A DNA stretch of 45,169 nt from an uncultured Oscillospiraceae bacterium (GCA_949299455.1 CASGAN010000011.1:1-45169); one strand, 5' to 3'; positions 24,229-33,477 are shown, numbered from the stretch's first letter. Notes: a model not told the origin generated them from the letters alone. Translations and numbers: made by a program.

Positions 24229-24999
24229 TTATTGTTTCTTCTTTCGTACATATGTACGAACGGCAGTTTTGAGTTTTTCCATTGCTTCCGGATACCGCTT
24301 GGACTGTATCTGCGGAAATGCGCGCAGAACGCGGCGTTCGAGCGCATGCGTATCTGTCTGCATTCGCTCAAGCTGTGCGCGGAGCTCCGCAACAGCAGCA
24401 GAAGCCTGTGCACGCTGTTCCTCCCGCATCGTTTTAACCGTTTGATGGAACGATTCTGCGGCGGCCTGCATCTTTTGGATGTGACCGTTGACCCGCAGGA
24501 AGGTGTATACAGTGATCAGACAGTCGCTGAACAAGATTCCGCATAAAAATCCGCCCAACAGCCCGAGCCAGAGTGTTGGCAGTGCTTCGATATACCGTGC
24601 AAACAGCGGATGAATCCACAAATCAAGCACAACGCATAAAAGCCCGAACAGCACGCTGTTGCGCAAGCATACGCGCCCGTGCAGATTTAATATCCGCTTC
24701 GAATAATCCCACAGCTTCATGTGGAAAATGGTTTCCAACAGCCAGCCGGTCACATATTCGAGGGCACTTGTTAAAACGGCGCCCACGAAAAAGATAAGCA
24801 GCGGGTTGCCGTGGAGCGGACGCAGAGCACTCAGCACAAGCAGCGCGCCGAATCCATATACCGGGCAGAGCGGCCCGTTTAAGAAGCCGCGGTTGACAAG
24901 CTTTTTTGCACCGATCGAACAATAGACTGTTTCACACATCCAGCCTAAGATGCTGTAGCAAAAAAAGTACAATACCCAGCAGACAATCAGATTCCACAT
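24229..24999 (-). CDS. CmpB-type membrane protein (putative ABC transporter permease, PF06541)
   Basis: A 256-residue protein with about five membrane helices in its first 165 residues and a charged, heptad-like coiled coil at about 175-230 on the cytoplasmic side. The family pattern is clear: YSILGWMCETVYCSI near residue 15-29, NRGFLNGPLCPVYGFG near 36-51 and LEYVTGWLLE near 82. The family was named as an ABC permease on weak grounds and its function is unproven. The start overlaps the end of the dehydratase-like gene by 13 nt, so it is the third gene of that operon. GGAGG lies 5 nt before the ATG. Confidence 0.85.
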   Translation of the reverse strand: MWNLIVCWVLYFFCYSILGWMCETVYCSIGAKKLVNRGFLNGPLCPVYGFGALLVLSALRPLHGNPLLIFFVGAVLTSALEYVTGWLLETIFHMKLWDYSKRILNLHGRVCLRNSVLFGLLCVVLDLWIHPLFARYIEALPTLWLGLLGGFLCGILFSDCLITVYTFLRVNGHIQKMQAAAESFHQTVKTMREEQRAQASAAVAELRAQLERMQTDTHALERRVLRAFPQIQSKRYPEAMEKLKTAVRTYVRKKKQ

Positions 25000-26276
25000 G
25001 TGTCCTCCTTGTTTGTAAGCTGCTCTTTTGCAACGGCGAGCATCAATTTGATACGGTTTTCCTGGTTGACACGGGTTGCACCGGCATCATAGTCGATTGC
25101 AACAATGTTTGCTCGCTCGTCGATTTCGCGGATTTTGCGGATCATACCTTTTCCGCAGATGTGATTCGGCAGACAGCCGAACGGCTGTGTGCAGACGATA
25201 TTTTCATAGCCCATTTCCACAAGCTCGAGCATCTCTGCTGTCAAAAGCCAGCCTTCCCCCATTTTATCACCGTAGCCAATCACACCTTTGACGAGCGATT
25301 TTGTGTGCTGATACGGCGACGGCGGGATAAACTGCGGCGCTTCCTTGATGCTTTCAATCAAAATGGATTCGAGCGCCTCGCAGTAACGCATCAGCTTGTT
25401 GACCACGAAAAACTTGAGTTTACTGCCGCCATAGAGCTTGATATCCTCTAATCGGTTATCCACCTTAAACAGTGCGAACGATAAAATGCCCGGCAGATTG
25501 ACTTCGCAGTCCTGTGATGCCAGAAAATCCTCGAGGTTGTTGTTGCCGAGGCTTGCGTATTTGACGTAGATTTCGCCGACCACACCGACTTTCACTTTCG
25601 GTGTGCGGCAAACCGGCACATTTGCAAAATCCGCCACAATCTGTTTGAGTGTTTCGCGGATCTCCTTTTTGGAGCAGCCTTCGCCTTTGTTTAATTTTTT
25701 GACAAGATAGTCGGTCCAATGATCGACGAGTGCGTCCGTTTGACCATCGTTTTGTTCATACGGCTTTGTCTGGTTTTTCAACAGCATCAGTGCGTCACCA
25801 TAGACAATCGCACCAACAACACGGCGGATGATCGGCAGTGTGAGCTTGAATCCCGGGTTTTTCTCCATGCCCGAGAGGTTTACAGAGACAACCGGAATGT
25901 GTTCGAGTCCCGCTTTTTTAAGCGCCTTGCGCAAAAGATAAATATAGTTGGACGCACGGCAGCCGCCGCCCGTCTGGGTAATCATCAGCGCCACCTTATC
26001 AAGGTCGTATTTTCCGCTCTGAAGCGCGTGAATCAGCTGTCCGATGACCAGAATTGCCGGATAGCAGGTGTCGTTGTGGACATATTTGAGTCCCGTCTGT
26101 GCAATCTCCGGACCAGTTGTTGTGAGCAGTTCCGGATGATAACCGAAATGACGGAATACGTTGCCTAAAATCGTGAAGTGGATCGGCGCCATCATCGGAA
26201 ACAGAAGCGTGTATTCACGTCTCATTTCCTTTGTAAAGAGCAGCCGTCCTGTTTTATCATAGATCAGTTTTGCCAT
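24987..26276 (-). CDS. 2-hydroxyacyl-CoA dehydratase-like protein (HgdB/DUF2229-linked family)
   Basis: A 429-residue protein of the HgdB/FldB-like superfamily that holds Fe-S clusters in radical dehydratases and in double-cubane cluster proteins. Conserved Cys-containing blocks are YVHNDTCYPAILVIGQ (about 65-80), TQTGGGCRASNY (100-111) and CTQPFGCLPNHICGKG (366-381). It is encoded directly after (11 bp) the large ASKHA activase that would donate electrons, a two-gene split of the activase/dehydratase fusion seen in many anaerobes. No CoA-transferase, acyl-CoA dehydrogenase or second dehydratase subunit lies nearby, so it is probably not a fermentation dehydratase. ATP-driven low-potential reduction of some substrate is a better guess. 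Confidence 0.87.
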   Translation of the reverse strand: MAKLIYDKTGRLLFTKEMRREYTLLFPMMAPIHFTILGNVFRHFGYHPELLTTTGPEIAQTGLKYVHNDTCYPAILVIGQLIHALQSGKYDLDKVALMITQTGGGCRASNYIYLLRKALKKAGLEHIPVVSVNLSGMEKNPGFKLTLPIIRRVVGAIVYGDALMLLKNQTKPYEQNDGQTDALVDHWTDYLVKKLNKGEGCSKKEIRETLKQIVADFANVPVCRTPKVKVGVVGEIYVKYASLGNNNLEDFLASQDCEVNLPGILSFALFKVDNRLEDIKLYGGSKLKFFVVNKLMRYCEALESILIESIKEAPQFIPPSPYQHTKSLVKGVIGYGDKMGEGWLLTAEMLELVEMGYENIVCTQPFGCLPNHICGKGMIRKIREIDERANIVAIDYDAGATRVNQENRIKLMLAVAKEQLTNKEDTCGI

Positions 26277-26287
26277 AGTATGCCTCC

Positions 26288-29188
26288 TCAGCGTCCGATT
26301 GCCGCAAACAAACTGCGCAGGCGGATCGTCACCGCGCCAAGGTTTGAAATTTCGTCAATTTTAATCTGGGTATAAATTTTTCCGTTTCGCTCTAAGATGT
26401 CGCGGACCTCATCGGTCGTGATCGCATCGACACCGCATCCGAACGAAACGAGCTGCACCAGTTCCATGTCGGGCTGGGTGCTCACATAATCAGCCGCCGC
26501 ATACAGCCGCGCATGATAGGTCCATTGGTTCAAAACATTTCGTTTTGTCTTTTTGGCGTGTACACTCAGCACATCCTCCGAAATGACCGTTGCACCAAAG
26601 CTTGTGATGAGCTTGTCAATACCGTGGTTGATTTCCGGGTCAACATGATACGGTCTTCCCGACAGTACGATGATCTGGCGGTTTTCGCTGCGCGCCTGTG
26701 CGATCATCTCTTCGCCTTTTTTGCGGATATCCAAAAGATATGCGTCATATTCCGCATAGGCAGCCGTTGCTGCATCCTGTACTTCTTTTAATGTGATGTC
26801 CGAGAAGTACTGCGATAAAACAGCGTGCATCTTTTTGGGAAAATCCTTTTTGCGGTGAATGCCGACATAGTCTTTAATGAGCATTTTTCCCTGAAGCGAC
26901 GCCATATTTGCGCCGATCACTTCCGGATAATACGCAACGACCGGGCAGTTATAGTGGTTGTCGCCTAAGTGCTCGTCGAAGTTATACGACATGCACGGAT
27001 AGAAAATGGTGTCAATGCCTTCGTCAATGAGGGCTTGCACATGGCCGTGCATCAGCTTTGCCGGATAACACACCGTATCCGACGGAATCGTCTGCTGACC
27101 GTTTGTGTAGAGTGCACGGCTCGACACCGGCGAGCGATGCACTTTAAACGATAGTTTTGTAAAAAAAGTATGCCAGAACGGGAGCAGTTCATACATGTTC
27201 AGTCCCATTGGGATGCCGATTGTGCCGCGCTTACCTTCTACAGGCGCATAGGAGAACAGTTTTTGCCGTTTATATGCGTAGAGATTGCGTTCATCCGACG
27301 AAGCGGCTTTTGTCACCGGACGTTCACAGCGGTTGCCGCCGATGAACTTTCTGCCGTCGTGGAAGGTGTTTACAGTCAGACGACAGTGATTGTTGCACAA
27401 TCCGCAGGTTACAACGCGGATGTCGTGCGTGAATTCTGCAAGCTCTTTCTGAGAAATGATCGTGCTTTTTTGATCCTTCTGTGCTTTCTGTTTTGCATAC
27501 AATGCCGCACCGTATGCACCCATCAATCCCGAAATATCCGGACGGATGACTTCGGTGCCGATTTCCTGTTCAAATGCACGCAGAACCGCGTCGTTTAAAA
27601 ACGTGCCGCCCTGGACCACGATTTTTTTGCCGAGTTCACCCGGAGACGATGCACGAATGACTTTATACAGTGCGTTTTTGACAACGGCCAGTGACAGTCC
27701 GGCGGAAATATCCTCGATGGATGCGCCGTCTTTCTGCGCCTGTTTGACCGATGAGTTCATAAATACTGTGCAGCGGGAGCCGAGATCGACCGGCTTTTTC
27801 GCGAGCAGTCCGAGTTTTGAAAATTCCTCCGGAGAGTAGTGGAGCGCGTTTGCAAACGTCTGCAAAAACGAACCGCATCCGGATGAGCATGCTTCGTTTA
27901 AAAAGATGTTGTCGATGGCACCGTTGTGAATTTTAAAGCACTTGATATCCTGGCCGCCGATATCGATGACAAACTGCACATCCGGCAAAAACGATTTTGC
28001 CGCCGTAAAATGCGCCACCGTTTCGACAATGCCATAATCGGCGCAAAACGCACTGCGGATCAGCTCTTCACCATAGCCGGTAACGGCTGCGGCTGCAATC
28101 TGAATATCCGGTTTTTGCTCGTATAATTCGGTTAAAAAGGTACGGATCAGCGGGACAGGATTGCCGCTGTTGGGCAGATAGACCTCGTGCAGAAGCTCGT
28201 TATGTTCACCCATTACAACGGCTTTGACTGTTGTAGAGCCGGCATCAATGCCGATGTACGTTTTGCCGTGATAGCTTAAAAGATCGCCGCGCGGTGCACG
28301 GCAGCGGTTATGGCGCGTCAAAAAGGTATCATACTCCGCCTGATCGGAAAACAGCGGCGCGCGGTAGGAGAAGTTTCCTTTTGCCTGATAATGTGCGATG
28401 GCGTCGGATGCTTTTTTAAGGTCAATGGACTGATCGGCACAGAATGCCGCGCCGATTGCCACATAGTAAAGCGAATTTTCCGGACAAACGCCGGTTGTAT
28501 GAAGTGCTTCGTCAAAGCTTTGGCGAAGCGAAGAAGAAAAGGTGAGCGGTCCGCCTAAGTACACGATATTTCCTGTAATTTCCCGGCCTTGTGCCAATCC
28601 TGCGATTGTTTGGCTTACCACCGCGTTATAAATGCTCGCAGCAACATCCGGTTTGCGCGCACCCTGATTCAAAAGAGGCTGAATATCGGTTTTCGCAAAC
28701 ACGCCGCAGCGGGATGCAATCGTATATGTTTTTTCTTTTTGTTTTGCAAGTGTGTCGAGTTCTTCGGGCGTAACGTTTAAAAGAGAAGCCATCTGATCGA
28801 TAAATGCGCCGGTTCCGCCGGCACATGAGCCGTTCATGCGTACTTCCAGCCCGTTTGTCAAAAACAGGATTTTTGCATCTTCACCGCCCAGCTCAATGAC
28901 CACATCTGTGTTCGGAAGCAGACGGTTGACGCAGACACGCGCCGCATATACTTCCTGTACAAACGGAATGGCTGCGTTTTCTGCAATACCGATTCCCGCA
29001 GAACCGGAAATTGCAAGATATGCTTCCTGCTGTTCCGGAAACCGGCTGCGAATTTTTGCAAGCAGCTGTCCGCAGCTTTCAATAATCTGCGAAAAATGAC
29101 GCTCATATGATTGATAAATAAAATGGTTCTGATCGTCTAATACAACGCATTTAATCGTAGTTGATCCGATGTCCAATCCGATTCTCAC
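26288..29188 (-). CDS. Acyl-CoA dehydratase activase, double ASKHA domain plus DUF2229
   Basis: A 966-residue ATP-dependent electron donor. Two BcrAD/BadFG-type ASKHA domains lie in tandem: the first starts GLDIGSTTIK (residue 3) and carries the cluster Cys of SCAGGTGAF (about 125), the second starts YIGIDAGSTTVK (about 311) and carries SSGCGSFLQTFA (about 435). A Cys-rich hinge, TCGLCNNHCRL (about 600), and a DUF2229 domain (about 650-950) follow. Such activases use ATP to push an electron through a [4Fe-4S] cluster into a partner, here the 429-residue protein encoded next. The start is GTG with GGAGGG 5 nt upstream; a good promoter precedes it. Confidence 0.92.
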   Translation of the reverse strand: MRIGLDIGSTTIKCVVLDDQNHFIYQSYERHFSQIIESCGQLLAKIRSRFPEQQEAYLAISGSAGIGIAENAAIPFVQEVYAARVCVNRLLPNTDVVIELGGEDAKILFLTNGLEVRMNGSCAGGTGAFIDQMASLLNVTPEELDTLAKQKEKTYTIASRCGVFAKTDIQPLLNQGARKPDVAASIYNAVVSQTIAGLAQGREITGNIVYLGGPLTFSSSLRQSFDEALHTTGVCPENSLYYVAIGAAFCADQSIDLKKASDAIAHYQAKGNFSYRAPLFSDQAEYDTFLTRHNRCRAPRGDLLSYHGKTYIGIDAGSTTVKAVVMGEHNELLHEVYLPNSGNPVPLIRTFLTELYEQKPDIQIAAAAVTGYGEELIRSAFCADYGIVETVAHFTAAKSFLPDVQFVIDIGGQDIKCFKIHNGAIDNIFLNEACSSGCGSFLQTFANALHYSPEEFSKLGLLAKKPVDLGSRCTVFMNSSVKQAQKDGASIEDISAGLSLAVVKNALYKVIRASSPGELGKKIVVQGGTFLNDAVLRAFEQEIGTEVIRPDISGLMGAYGAALYAKQKAQKDQKSTIISQKELAEFTHDIRVVTCGLCNNHCRLTVNTFHDGRKFIGGNRCERPVTKAASSDERNLYAYKRQKLFSYAPVEGKRGTIGIPMGLNMYELLPFWHTFFTKLSFKVHRSPVSSRALYTNGQQTIPSDTVCYPAKLMHGHVQALIDEGIDTIFYPCMSYNFDEHLGDNHYNCPVVAYYPEVIGANMASLQGKMLIKDYVGIHRKKDFPKKMHAVLSQYFSDITLKEVQDAATAAYAEYDAYLLDIRKKGEEMIAQARSENRQIIVLSGRPYHVDPEINHGIDKLITSFGATVISEDVLSVHAKKTKRNVLNQWTYHARLYAAADYVSTQPDMELVQLVSFGCGVDAITTDEVRDILERNGKIYTQIKIDEISNLGAVTIRLRSLFAAIGR

Positions 29189-29223
29189 GGTATCCCTCCA
29201 TTTGTTTTTTCACGTTCTTATCT

Positions 29224-29252
29224 ATTTTACAGCGGTTTTTTTTAAAATGCAA
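29224..29252 (-). promoter_or_regulatory. Promoter of the activase operon
   Basis: On the minus strand TTGCAT (29247-29252) and TAAAAT (29224-29229) are 17 nt apart, about 36 bp upstream of the activase GTG. Confidence 0.75.
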
Positions 29253-29340
29253 TATTTCATTCTTTGCGTATAGGCGTCTAAAAACGGCAGATCACCGCAT
29301 TTGTCTTTAAAAAACGATAAAACATCTGATTTTCGCCCTC

Positions 29341-29369
29341 TTTACAGGAGCGAAAAAGCAGTGTATCAT
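29341..29369 (+). promoter_or_regulatory. Promoter of the flavin reductase gene
   Basis: TTTACA (29341-29346) and TATCAT (29364-29369) are 17 nt apart, divergent from the activase promoter. Confidence 0.7.
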
Positions 29370-29408
29370 AGCATCATATAGAAACCAACAGCAGGAGGAT
29401 TTTTCATC

Positions 29409-29921
29409 ATGACTGAATTCATTCAATGTTCTCCCTATGAACTGACACAAAATCCGTTTTCATTGATCGGAAAAGATTGGGCGCTCTTAACAGGCGGTAC
29501 GCTCGGCAGCTGCAACCCGATGACAGTCAGCTGGGGCGGACTGGGTATTTTATGGAATAAGCCGGTTGCAACGGTCTATGTTCGTCCGCAGCGCCATACG
29601 TTTGGATTCATGGAATCACACCACACATTCACACTTTCGTTTTTTGAAAATGATCCGGAATACCGGAAAATGCTTGCGTTCTGCGGCAAAGAGTCTGGCC
29701 GTACAGTGAACAAGTGGGAAGCATGCGGTCTGCATCCGATTACGCTCGACAGCGGTGCCGCACCGGCGGAAGCTTCGCTTGTGCTCGTATGCCGCAAGCT
29801 GTATGCACAGGATCTCAAAGAGGAATGCTTTGTGGAGCGTTCTGTGATTGAGCCGAACTATCCGGACAAAGATTTTCACCGTATGTATATCGGTGAGATT
29901 GTGGCGTGCTATAAACGGTAA
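29409..29921 (+). CDS. Flavin reductase family protein (FMN-binding split barrel)
   Basis: A 170-residue flavin reductase-like protein. The pattern of the family is present: LLTGGTLGSCNPMTVSWGGLG (in pieces, about 27-47) forms the flavin phosphate loop, and VYVRPQRHTFGFM (57-69) the next strand and loop. Such proteins bind FMN and transfer electrons to acceptors or other proteins. Monocistronic, with AGGAGG 10 nt before the ATG and a strong terminator after. It might supply low-potential electrons to the neighbouring activase, but that is only context. Confidence 0.88.
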   Translation: MTEFIQCSPYELTQNPFSLIGKDWALLTGGTLGSCNPMTVSWGGLGILWNKPVATVYVRPQRHTFGFMESHHTFTLSFFENDPEYRKMLAFCGKESGRTVNKWEACGLHPITLDSGAAPAEASLVLVCRKLYAQDLKEECFVERSVIEPNYPDKDFHRMYIGEIVACYKR

Positions 29922-29935
29922 TCTGAAAAGAACAC

Positions 29936-29990
29936 AAAAAAATCACCTCAATTTGTTAGGAGAGATCTAACAGTTGAGGTGATTCTTTTT
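29936..29990. terminator. Bidirectional terminator after the flavin reductase gene
   Basis: An 11-bp stem (AATCACCTCAA/TTGAGGTGATT) with an inner GTTAG/CTAAC pairing, then CTTTTT; AAAAAAA lies on the other side. It also ends the leftward radical SAM pair. Confidence 0.88.
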
Positions 29991-30003
29991 ATCATGCAGT
30001 GAA

Positions 30004-30678
30004 TCAGCAGAACGATGTGCCGTCTGCCATTAAAAGCGACTCGCGGCAAATCTGCCAGCGAAGCGGCATTTGGTCGTTTGCCTGCAAAAATGCATCCAGT
30101 AAGAGCGACGGATTCAAGTTGCTTTGAATACCGGCTTCTGTTTTGAGTGTGAGTAAAACAGCGTCTTCGGCAGTTTCACAGGATAACAATGCACACATCG
30201 GACGGATGTCAATTTGTTTGGTGATTTTGCGCCGTCCCTGTTTGGCGCGTTTTTCCACCAGAATCTGTTCGCTGTCCATGAATGCACAAAACCGTGAGCG
30301 CAGTTCCTCAGCAGAACAGGTGCCGGCAAACAGCCGGATCGTGTAAATTGCATGGGTGATTGCCTGCGGCTTGTGGACGATTTTTGCAGTGGATACAACG
30401 CGGATATCCGGCGGAAGCGTTTGATTTAAACGGGTTGTCACTTCATCGAGTGAAAATTCTTCGTCGATTAAGCGCAGATCCATCACTTCGCTTTTGCTCT
30501 CGTATCCCAAAGAGAGGGGGAGTGCAAACGTCAGATAAATGTGTGGATTAAATCCCTCAGTGTACCACACCGGAAGCTTTGCACGCACAATGGCACGCTG
30601 CATACAGCGCATCATGTCAAGATGGGAAATATACCGTGCCCGGCCGGTTTTGTGATAAAAAACACGAATATCAATCAA
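30004..30678 (-). CDS. TIGR03936 family radical SAM-associated protein (DUF2344)
   Basis: A 224-residue protein of the TIGR03936/DUF2344 family. The N-terminal KTGRARYISHLDMMRCMQRA and YTEGFNPHI-type blocks are the family marks (quoted in part). It is always found fused to, or encoded after, the TIGR03960 radical SAM protein; here the two genes overlap by 8 nt. The pair probably modifies tRNA or ribosomal RNA, but the reaction is not established. In many Bacillota ribonuclease G and rplU follow; they do not here. Confidence 0.92.
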   Translation of the reverse strand: MIDIRVFYHKTGRARYISHLDMMRCMQRAIVRAKLPVWYTEGFNPHIYLTFALPLSLGYESKSEVMDLRLIDEEFSLDEVTTRLNQTLPPDIRVVSTAKIVHKPQAITHAIYTIRLFAGTCSAEELRSRFCAFMDSEQILVEKRAKQGRRKITKQIDIRPMCALLSCETAEDAVLLTLKTEAGIQSNLNPSLLLDAFLQANDQMPLRWQICRESLLMADGTSFC

Positions 30679-32509
30679 AGCATTTCCCTCCTACTAATGT
30701 ATTGGCGCCGCAGCCTGCACACTGCATCCGGCAGTTTTTAGTCACCGATGCTTCGTGCGCTTTTTTATTTTCCCGCTGCAAAAAGGCTTCGCTCACACAG
30801 TAATCGAGGTGGCTCCATGGCAGAACTTCGTCGAACGAACGGCGGCGGTTTGCATAAAAGGCAGGATCAAGACCGCATTCTTTGAATGCTTCCATCCAGC
30901 GGTCGTAGTGGAACTGGTCGTCCCAGCCGTCAAACGTGCAGCCTTTTTGGAATGCCTTGTAGATGACCTGTGAAAGCCGGCGGTCGCCGCGGGCAAACAC
31001 CGCCTCCAAAACAGAGGCATCGGAGTGGTGATATTTGAGCGAGATTTTTTTGCTGGTGACCGCATCGCGCAGAATGCGGTGTTTTTCCTCGATCTGTGCA
31101 AAGGTGTCCTGCGGTTCGTACTGGAACGGCGTAAACGGTTTCGGTACAAATGTCGAAACAGAAACCGTCACATTGACCGACTGTCCTTTCGGACGGTTTT
31201 CGGTGTGATAGTAAAGATCCACCACGCGCTGTGCAAGCTCGACGATGCCGCGGATATCCTCCTCGGTTTCTGTCGGCAGACCAATCATAAAGTAAAGCTT
31301 CACAGACGAATAGCCGCCCTCAAATGCCAGACGGCAGCTGTGCATGACGTCTTCTTCTGAGATGTTTTTGTTGATAACGTCACGCATACGCTGTGTGCCG
31401 GCTTCAGGCGCAAACGTTAAGCCGCTTTTGCGCACGGCTTTGATTTTTTCGAGCAGTTCTTCAGAGAAGTTGTCGATGCGCAAAGAGGGAAGTGTCATGT
31501 TGATATGGCGTGTCTGCGTGTAGTCAAATAATTCCGTCAGCAGCGATTCCATGTCGGAGTAGTCGCTCGTACTGAGTGACGAGAGCGACACTTCTTCATA
31601 GCCGGTCGATTCACATAAATCACGGCATTCTGCGCAGATGGTGCCCGGTTTCTTTTCACGCAGCGGACGGTACAAAAATCCTGCCTGACAGAACCGGCAG
31701 CCGCGGATACAGCCGCGCAGCACTTCAACGACAGCACGGTCATGTACCGTACCCATAAACGGAACGATGAAGTTCTCCGGATAAAACACCTTGTCAAAGT
31801 CGCGGATAATCCGTTTTTTGACGGTTTTCGGTGCGCCGTCTTTTGCGGTAATCTGTGCGACCGTTCCGTCTTCGTTGTAAGTGACATCGTAAAGCGACGG
31901 GACATAGATGCCTTCGAGCTGAGAAGCTTTTTGTAAAAACGCTGCTTTTGATTCGTTTGCTTCTTTCGATGCACGGTATAAATCCATCAGCTCGTTCATG
32001 AGTTCTTCGCCTTCACCGAGCATGAACAGATCCACAAAGTCGACAAGTGGCTCAGGGTTGCATGCACACGGACCGCCGGCGACAACAAGGTTTTTGAGCG
32101 AAGGACGATCTTTTGCGAGCACCGGCACGCCGCCCAATTTGAGCATATTCAAAATGTTTGTGTAGGAGAGCTCGTATTGAAGCGTAAAGCCGATTACATC
32201 AAAATCAGAAAGCGGGTCGAGGCTTTCGAGCGCATAAAGCGGGATGTTTTCCTGCTGTAATGCTTCTTCAAAATCGACCCACGGCGCAAATACGCGTTCA
32301 CACCAGGTGTCCTCCCGGTGGTTTAGCAGGGAATAGAGAATCTTCATGCCGAGATGCGACATGCCGATTTCATACGTATCGGGAAAGCAAAATGCAAACC
32401 GTATCGAAACGGCGTTTTTATCTTTCATGACGCTGTTTAATTCGCCGCCGGTATAGCGGGACGGCTTTTGCACACGCATCAAAATGTGGTCAAGTTGTTG
32501 TAGCTGCAT
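30671..32509 (-). CDS. TIGR03960 family B12-binding radical SAM protein
   Basis: A 612-residue enzyme beginning at the ATG at 32509, chosen because GGAGG lies 4 nt upstream; the frame is open 35 codons further without family-like residues. The N-terminal half (to about 230) is a B12-binding-like domain. The radical SAM motif is CIRGCRFCQ, Cys267, Cys271 and Cys274. The extreme C-terminus has CRMQCAGCGANTLVGGKC, in the family layout. Partner TIGR03936 protein overlaps at the end. Function is probably RNA or ribosome modification, unproven. Confidence 0.93.
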   Translation of the reverse strand: MQLQQLDHILMRVQKPSRYTGGELNSVMKDKNAVSIRFAFCFPDTYEIGMSHLGMKILYSLLNHREDTWCERVFAPWVDFEEALQQENIPLYALESLDPLSDFDVIGFTLQYELSYTNILNMLKLGGVPVLAKDRPSLKNLVVAGGPCACNPEPLVDFVDLFMLGEGEELMNELMDLYRASKEANESKAAFLQKASQLEGIYVPSLYDVTYNEDGTVAQITAKDGAPKTVKKRIIRDFDKVFYPENFIVPFMGTVHDRAVVEVLRGCIRGCRFCQAGFLYRPLREKKPGTICAECRDLCESTGYEEVSLSSLSTSDYSDMESLLTELFDYTQTRHINMTLPSLRIDNFSEELLEKIKAVRKSGLTFAPEAGTQRMRDVINKNISEEDVMHSCRLAFEGGYSSVKLYFMIGLPTETEEDIRGIVELAQRVVDLYYHTENRPKGQSVNVTVSVSTFVPKPFTPFQYEPQDTFAQIEEKHRILRDAVTSKKISLKYHHSDASVLEAVFARGDRRLSQVIYKAFQKGCTFDGWDDQFHYDRWMEAFKECGLDPAFYANRRRSFDEVLPWSHLDYCVSEAFLQRENKKAHEASVTKNCRMQCAGCGANTLVGGKCFD

Positions 32510-32552
32510 AATTCCTCCAAAACAACGGATATTCTTTCTTTTGCTTCTTTTT

Positions 32553-32558
32553 ATTGTA
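32553..32558 (-). promoter_or_regulatory. Extended -10 promoter of the radical SAM pair
   Basis: TGGTACAAT on the minus strand is an extended -10 element (TGn plus TACAAT). I find no good -35. It lies 44 bp upstream of the chosen start, which supports that start. Confidence 0.5.
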
Positions 32559-32616
32559 CCATAAATGATGCGAAAAAGAAAGAAAATCGCTGTGATTTGC
32601 CTGTTTTGCAACAAAA

Positions 32617-32683
32617 AAGCTCCTTCTTTCAGAAAATAAAACCGTCATACGGCTTTGTTTTCGTCAAAAAGGAACTTTTGCGT
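32617..32683 (-). terminator. Terminator of spo0A
   Basis: A long imperfect stem (AAGCTCCTTCTTTCAG against AAAAAGGAACTT region) caps a CCG-TCATA-CGG hairpin and is followed on the minus strand by TTTTTT. It lies 12 bp after the spo0A stop codon. Confidence 0.7.
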
Positions 32684-32694
32684 TTTTAAGCATG

Positions 32695-33477
32695 TTATCG
32701 AGCGACTGCATTCATCCGTTTGAGCTTTAAGCGAAGCTTGTCTGCGATCATTGCGATAAATTCGGAGTTTGTGGGTTTCCCGCGGCCGGTGTTGATCGTA
32801 TAGCCGAAATAGTCGTTGAGTGTGTCCACATCGCCGCGGTCCCATGCGATCTCGATGGCGTGGCGGATTGCGCGTTCCACACGGGAAGAAGTGGTCTGGA
32901 ACGTTTTTGCAATCGTCGGATACAAAAGCTTTGTCACGGAGTTGATCATCTCCTGATCGTTGACGCTCAAAATGATGGCTTCGCGGATATAGTGATATCC
33001 TTTGATATGCGCCGGAATGCCGATGTGCAGAATCAGATCGGTGACGATTGCTTCGAGATCGTCGGTTGCAGTGCCCGGATGGTTGATATCGAGCGGTTTT
33101 CCTGATTTCATTCCGCCCAAGGACAGCACACGGTCACAAAGCGCCTGATTGTCAAACGGACGGAGCATATAATAGCTTGCGCCGTTTTGCATCACTTCGT
33201 TTTCGACATATTGGTTGTCATAGCCGCTTACGACAATGACTTTCGGCGGATTCGGATGCTTGTCCAGCGCACGAAGCACGTCAATGGCATCTTTTTGGGA
33301 CATAAACGATTCCATGACGACAACATCCGGTTTCCAGTCGAAAATCGTTTGCAGGACACGATTGCCGTCTTTTGCAACGAGCGATACATCTGCGCCGCAC
33401 TGGGAGAGCAGGTCGCTGCAAGCCATGCCAAAGTGAATCGAATTATCTCCAATCAAAACTTTTAAATGCTTTTGCAT
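32695..33477 (-). CDS. spo0A: Sporulation regulator Spo0A with an altered receiver site
   Basis: A 260-residue Spo0A, starting at the ATG at 33477 with GGAGG 8 nt upstream. The C-terminal DNA-binding domain is intact: SRVERAIRHAIEIAW and FGYTINTGRGKPTNSEFIAMIADKLRL (in pieces, about 208-255), the latter nearly invariant in Spo0A. The N-terminal receiver is not. Compared with Bacillus Spo0A, Asp10 is Gly (only Asp11 remains), the phospho-acceptor Asp56 is Glu (VVMESFM), Thr84 is Ser and Lys106 is Arg (MLRPFD). Glu cannot be phosphorylated in the usual way and may mimic phospho-Asp, so this protein may be active without the phosphorelay. spoIVB lies directly upstream, the standard order. It has its own promoter. 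Confidence 0.94.
   Translation of the reverse strand: MQKHLKVLIGDNSIHFGMACSDLLSQCGADVSLVAKDGNRVLQTIFDWKPDVVVMESFMSQKDAIDVLRALDKHPNPPKVIVVSGYDNQYVENEVMQNGASYYMLRPFDNQALCDRVLSLGGMKSGKPLDINHPGTATDDLEAIVTDLILHIGIPAHIKGYHYIREAIILSVNDQEMINSVTKLLYPTIAKTFQTTSSRVERAIRHAIEIAWDRGDVDTLNDYFGYTINTGRGKPTNSEFIAMIADKLRLKLKRMNAVAR

Noticed and set aside
32510-32614. Longer start for the TIGR03960 gene (35 more codons)
   Set aside because: The extra codons cross the promoter and lack family similarity; GGAGG supports the ATG at 32509.
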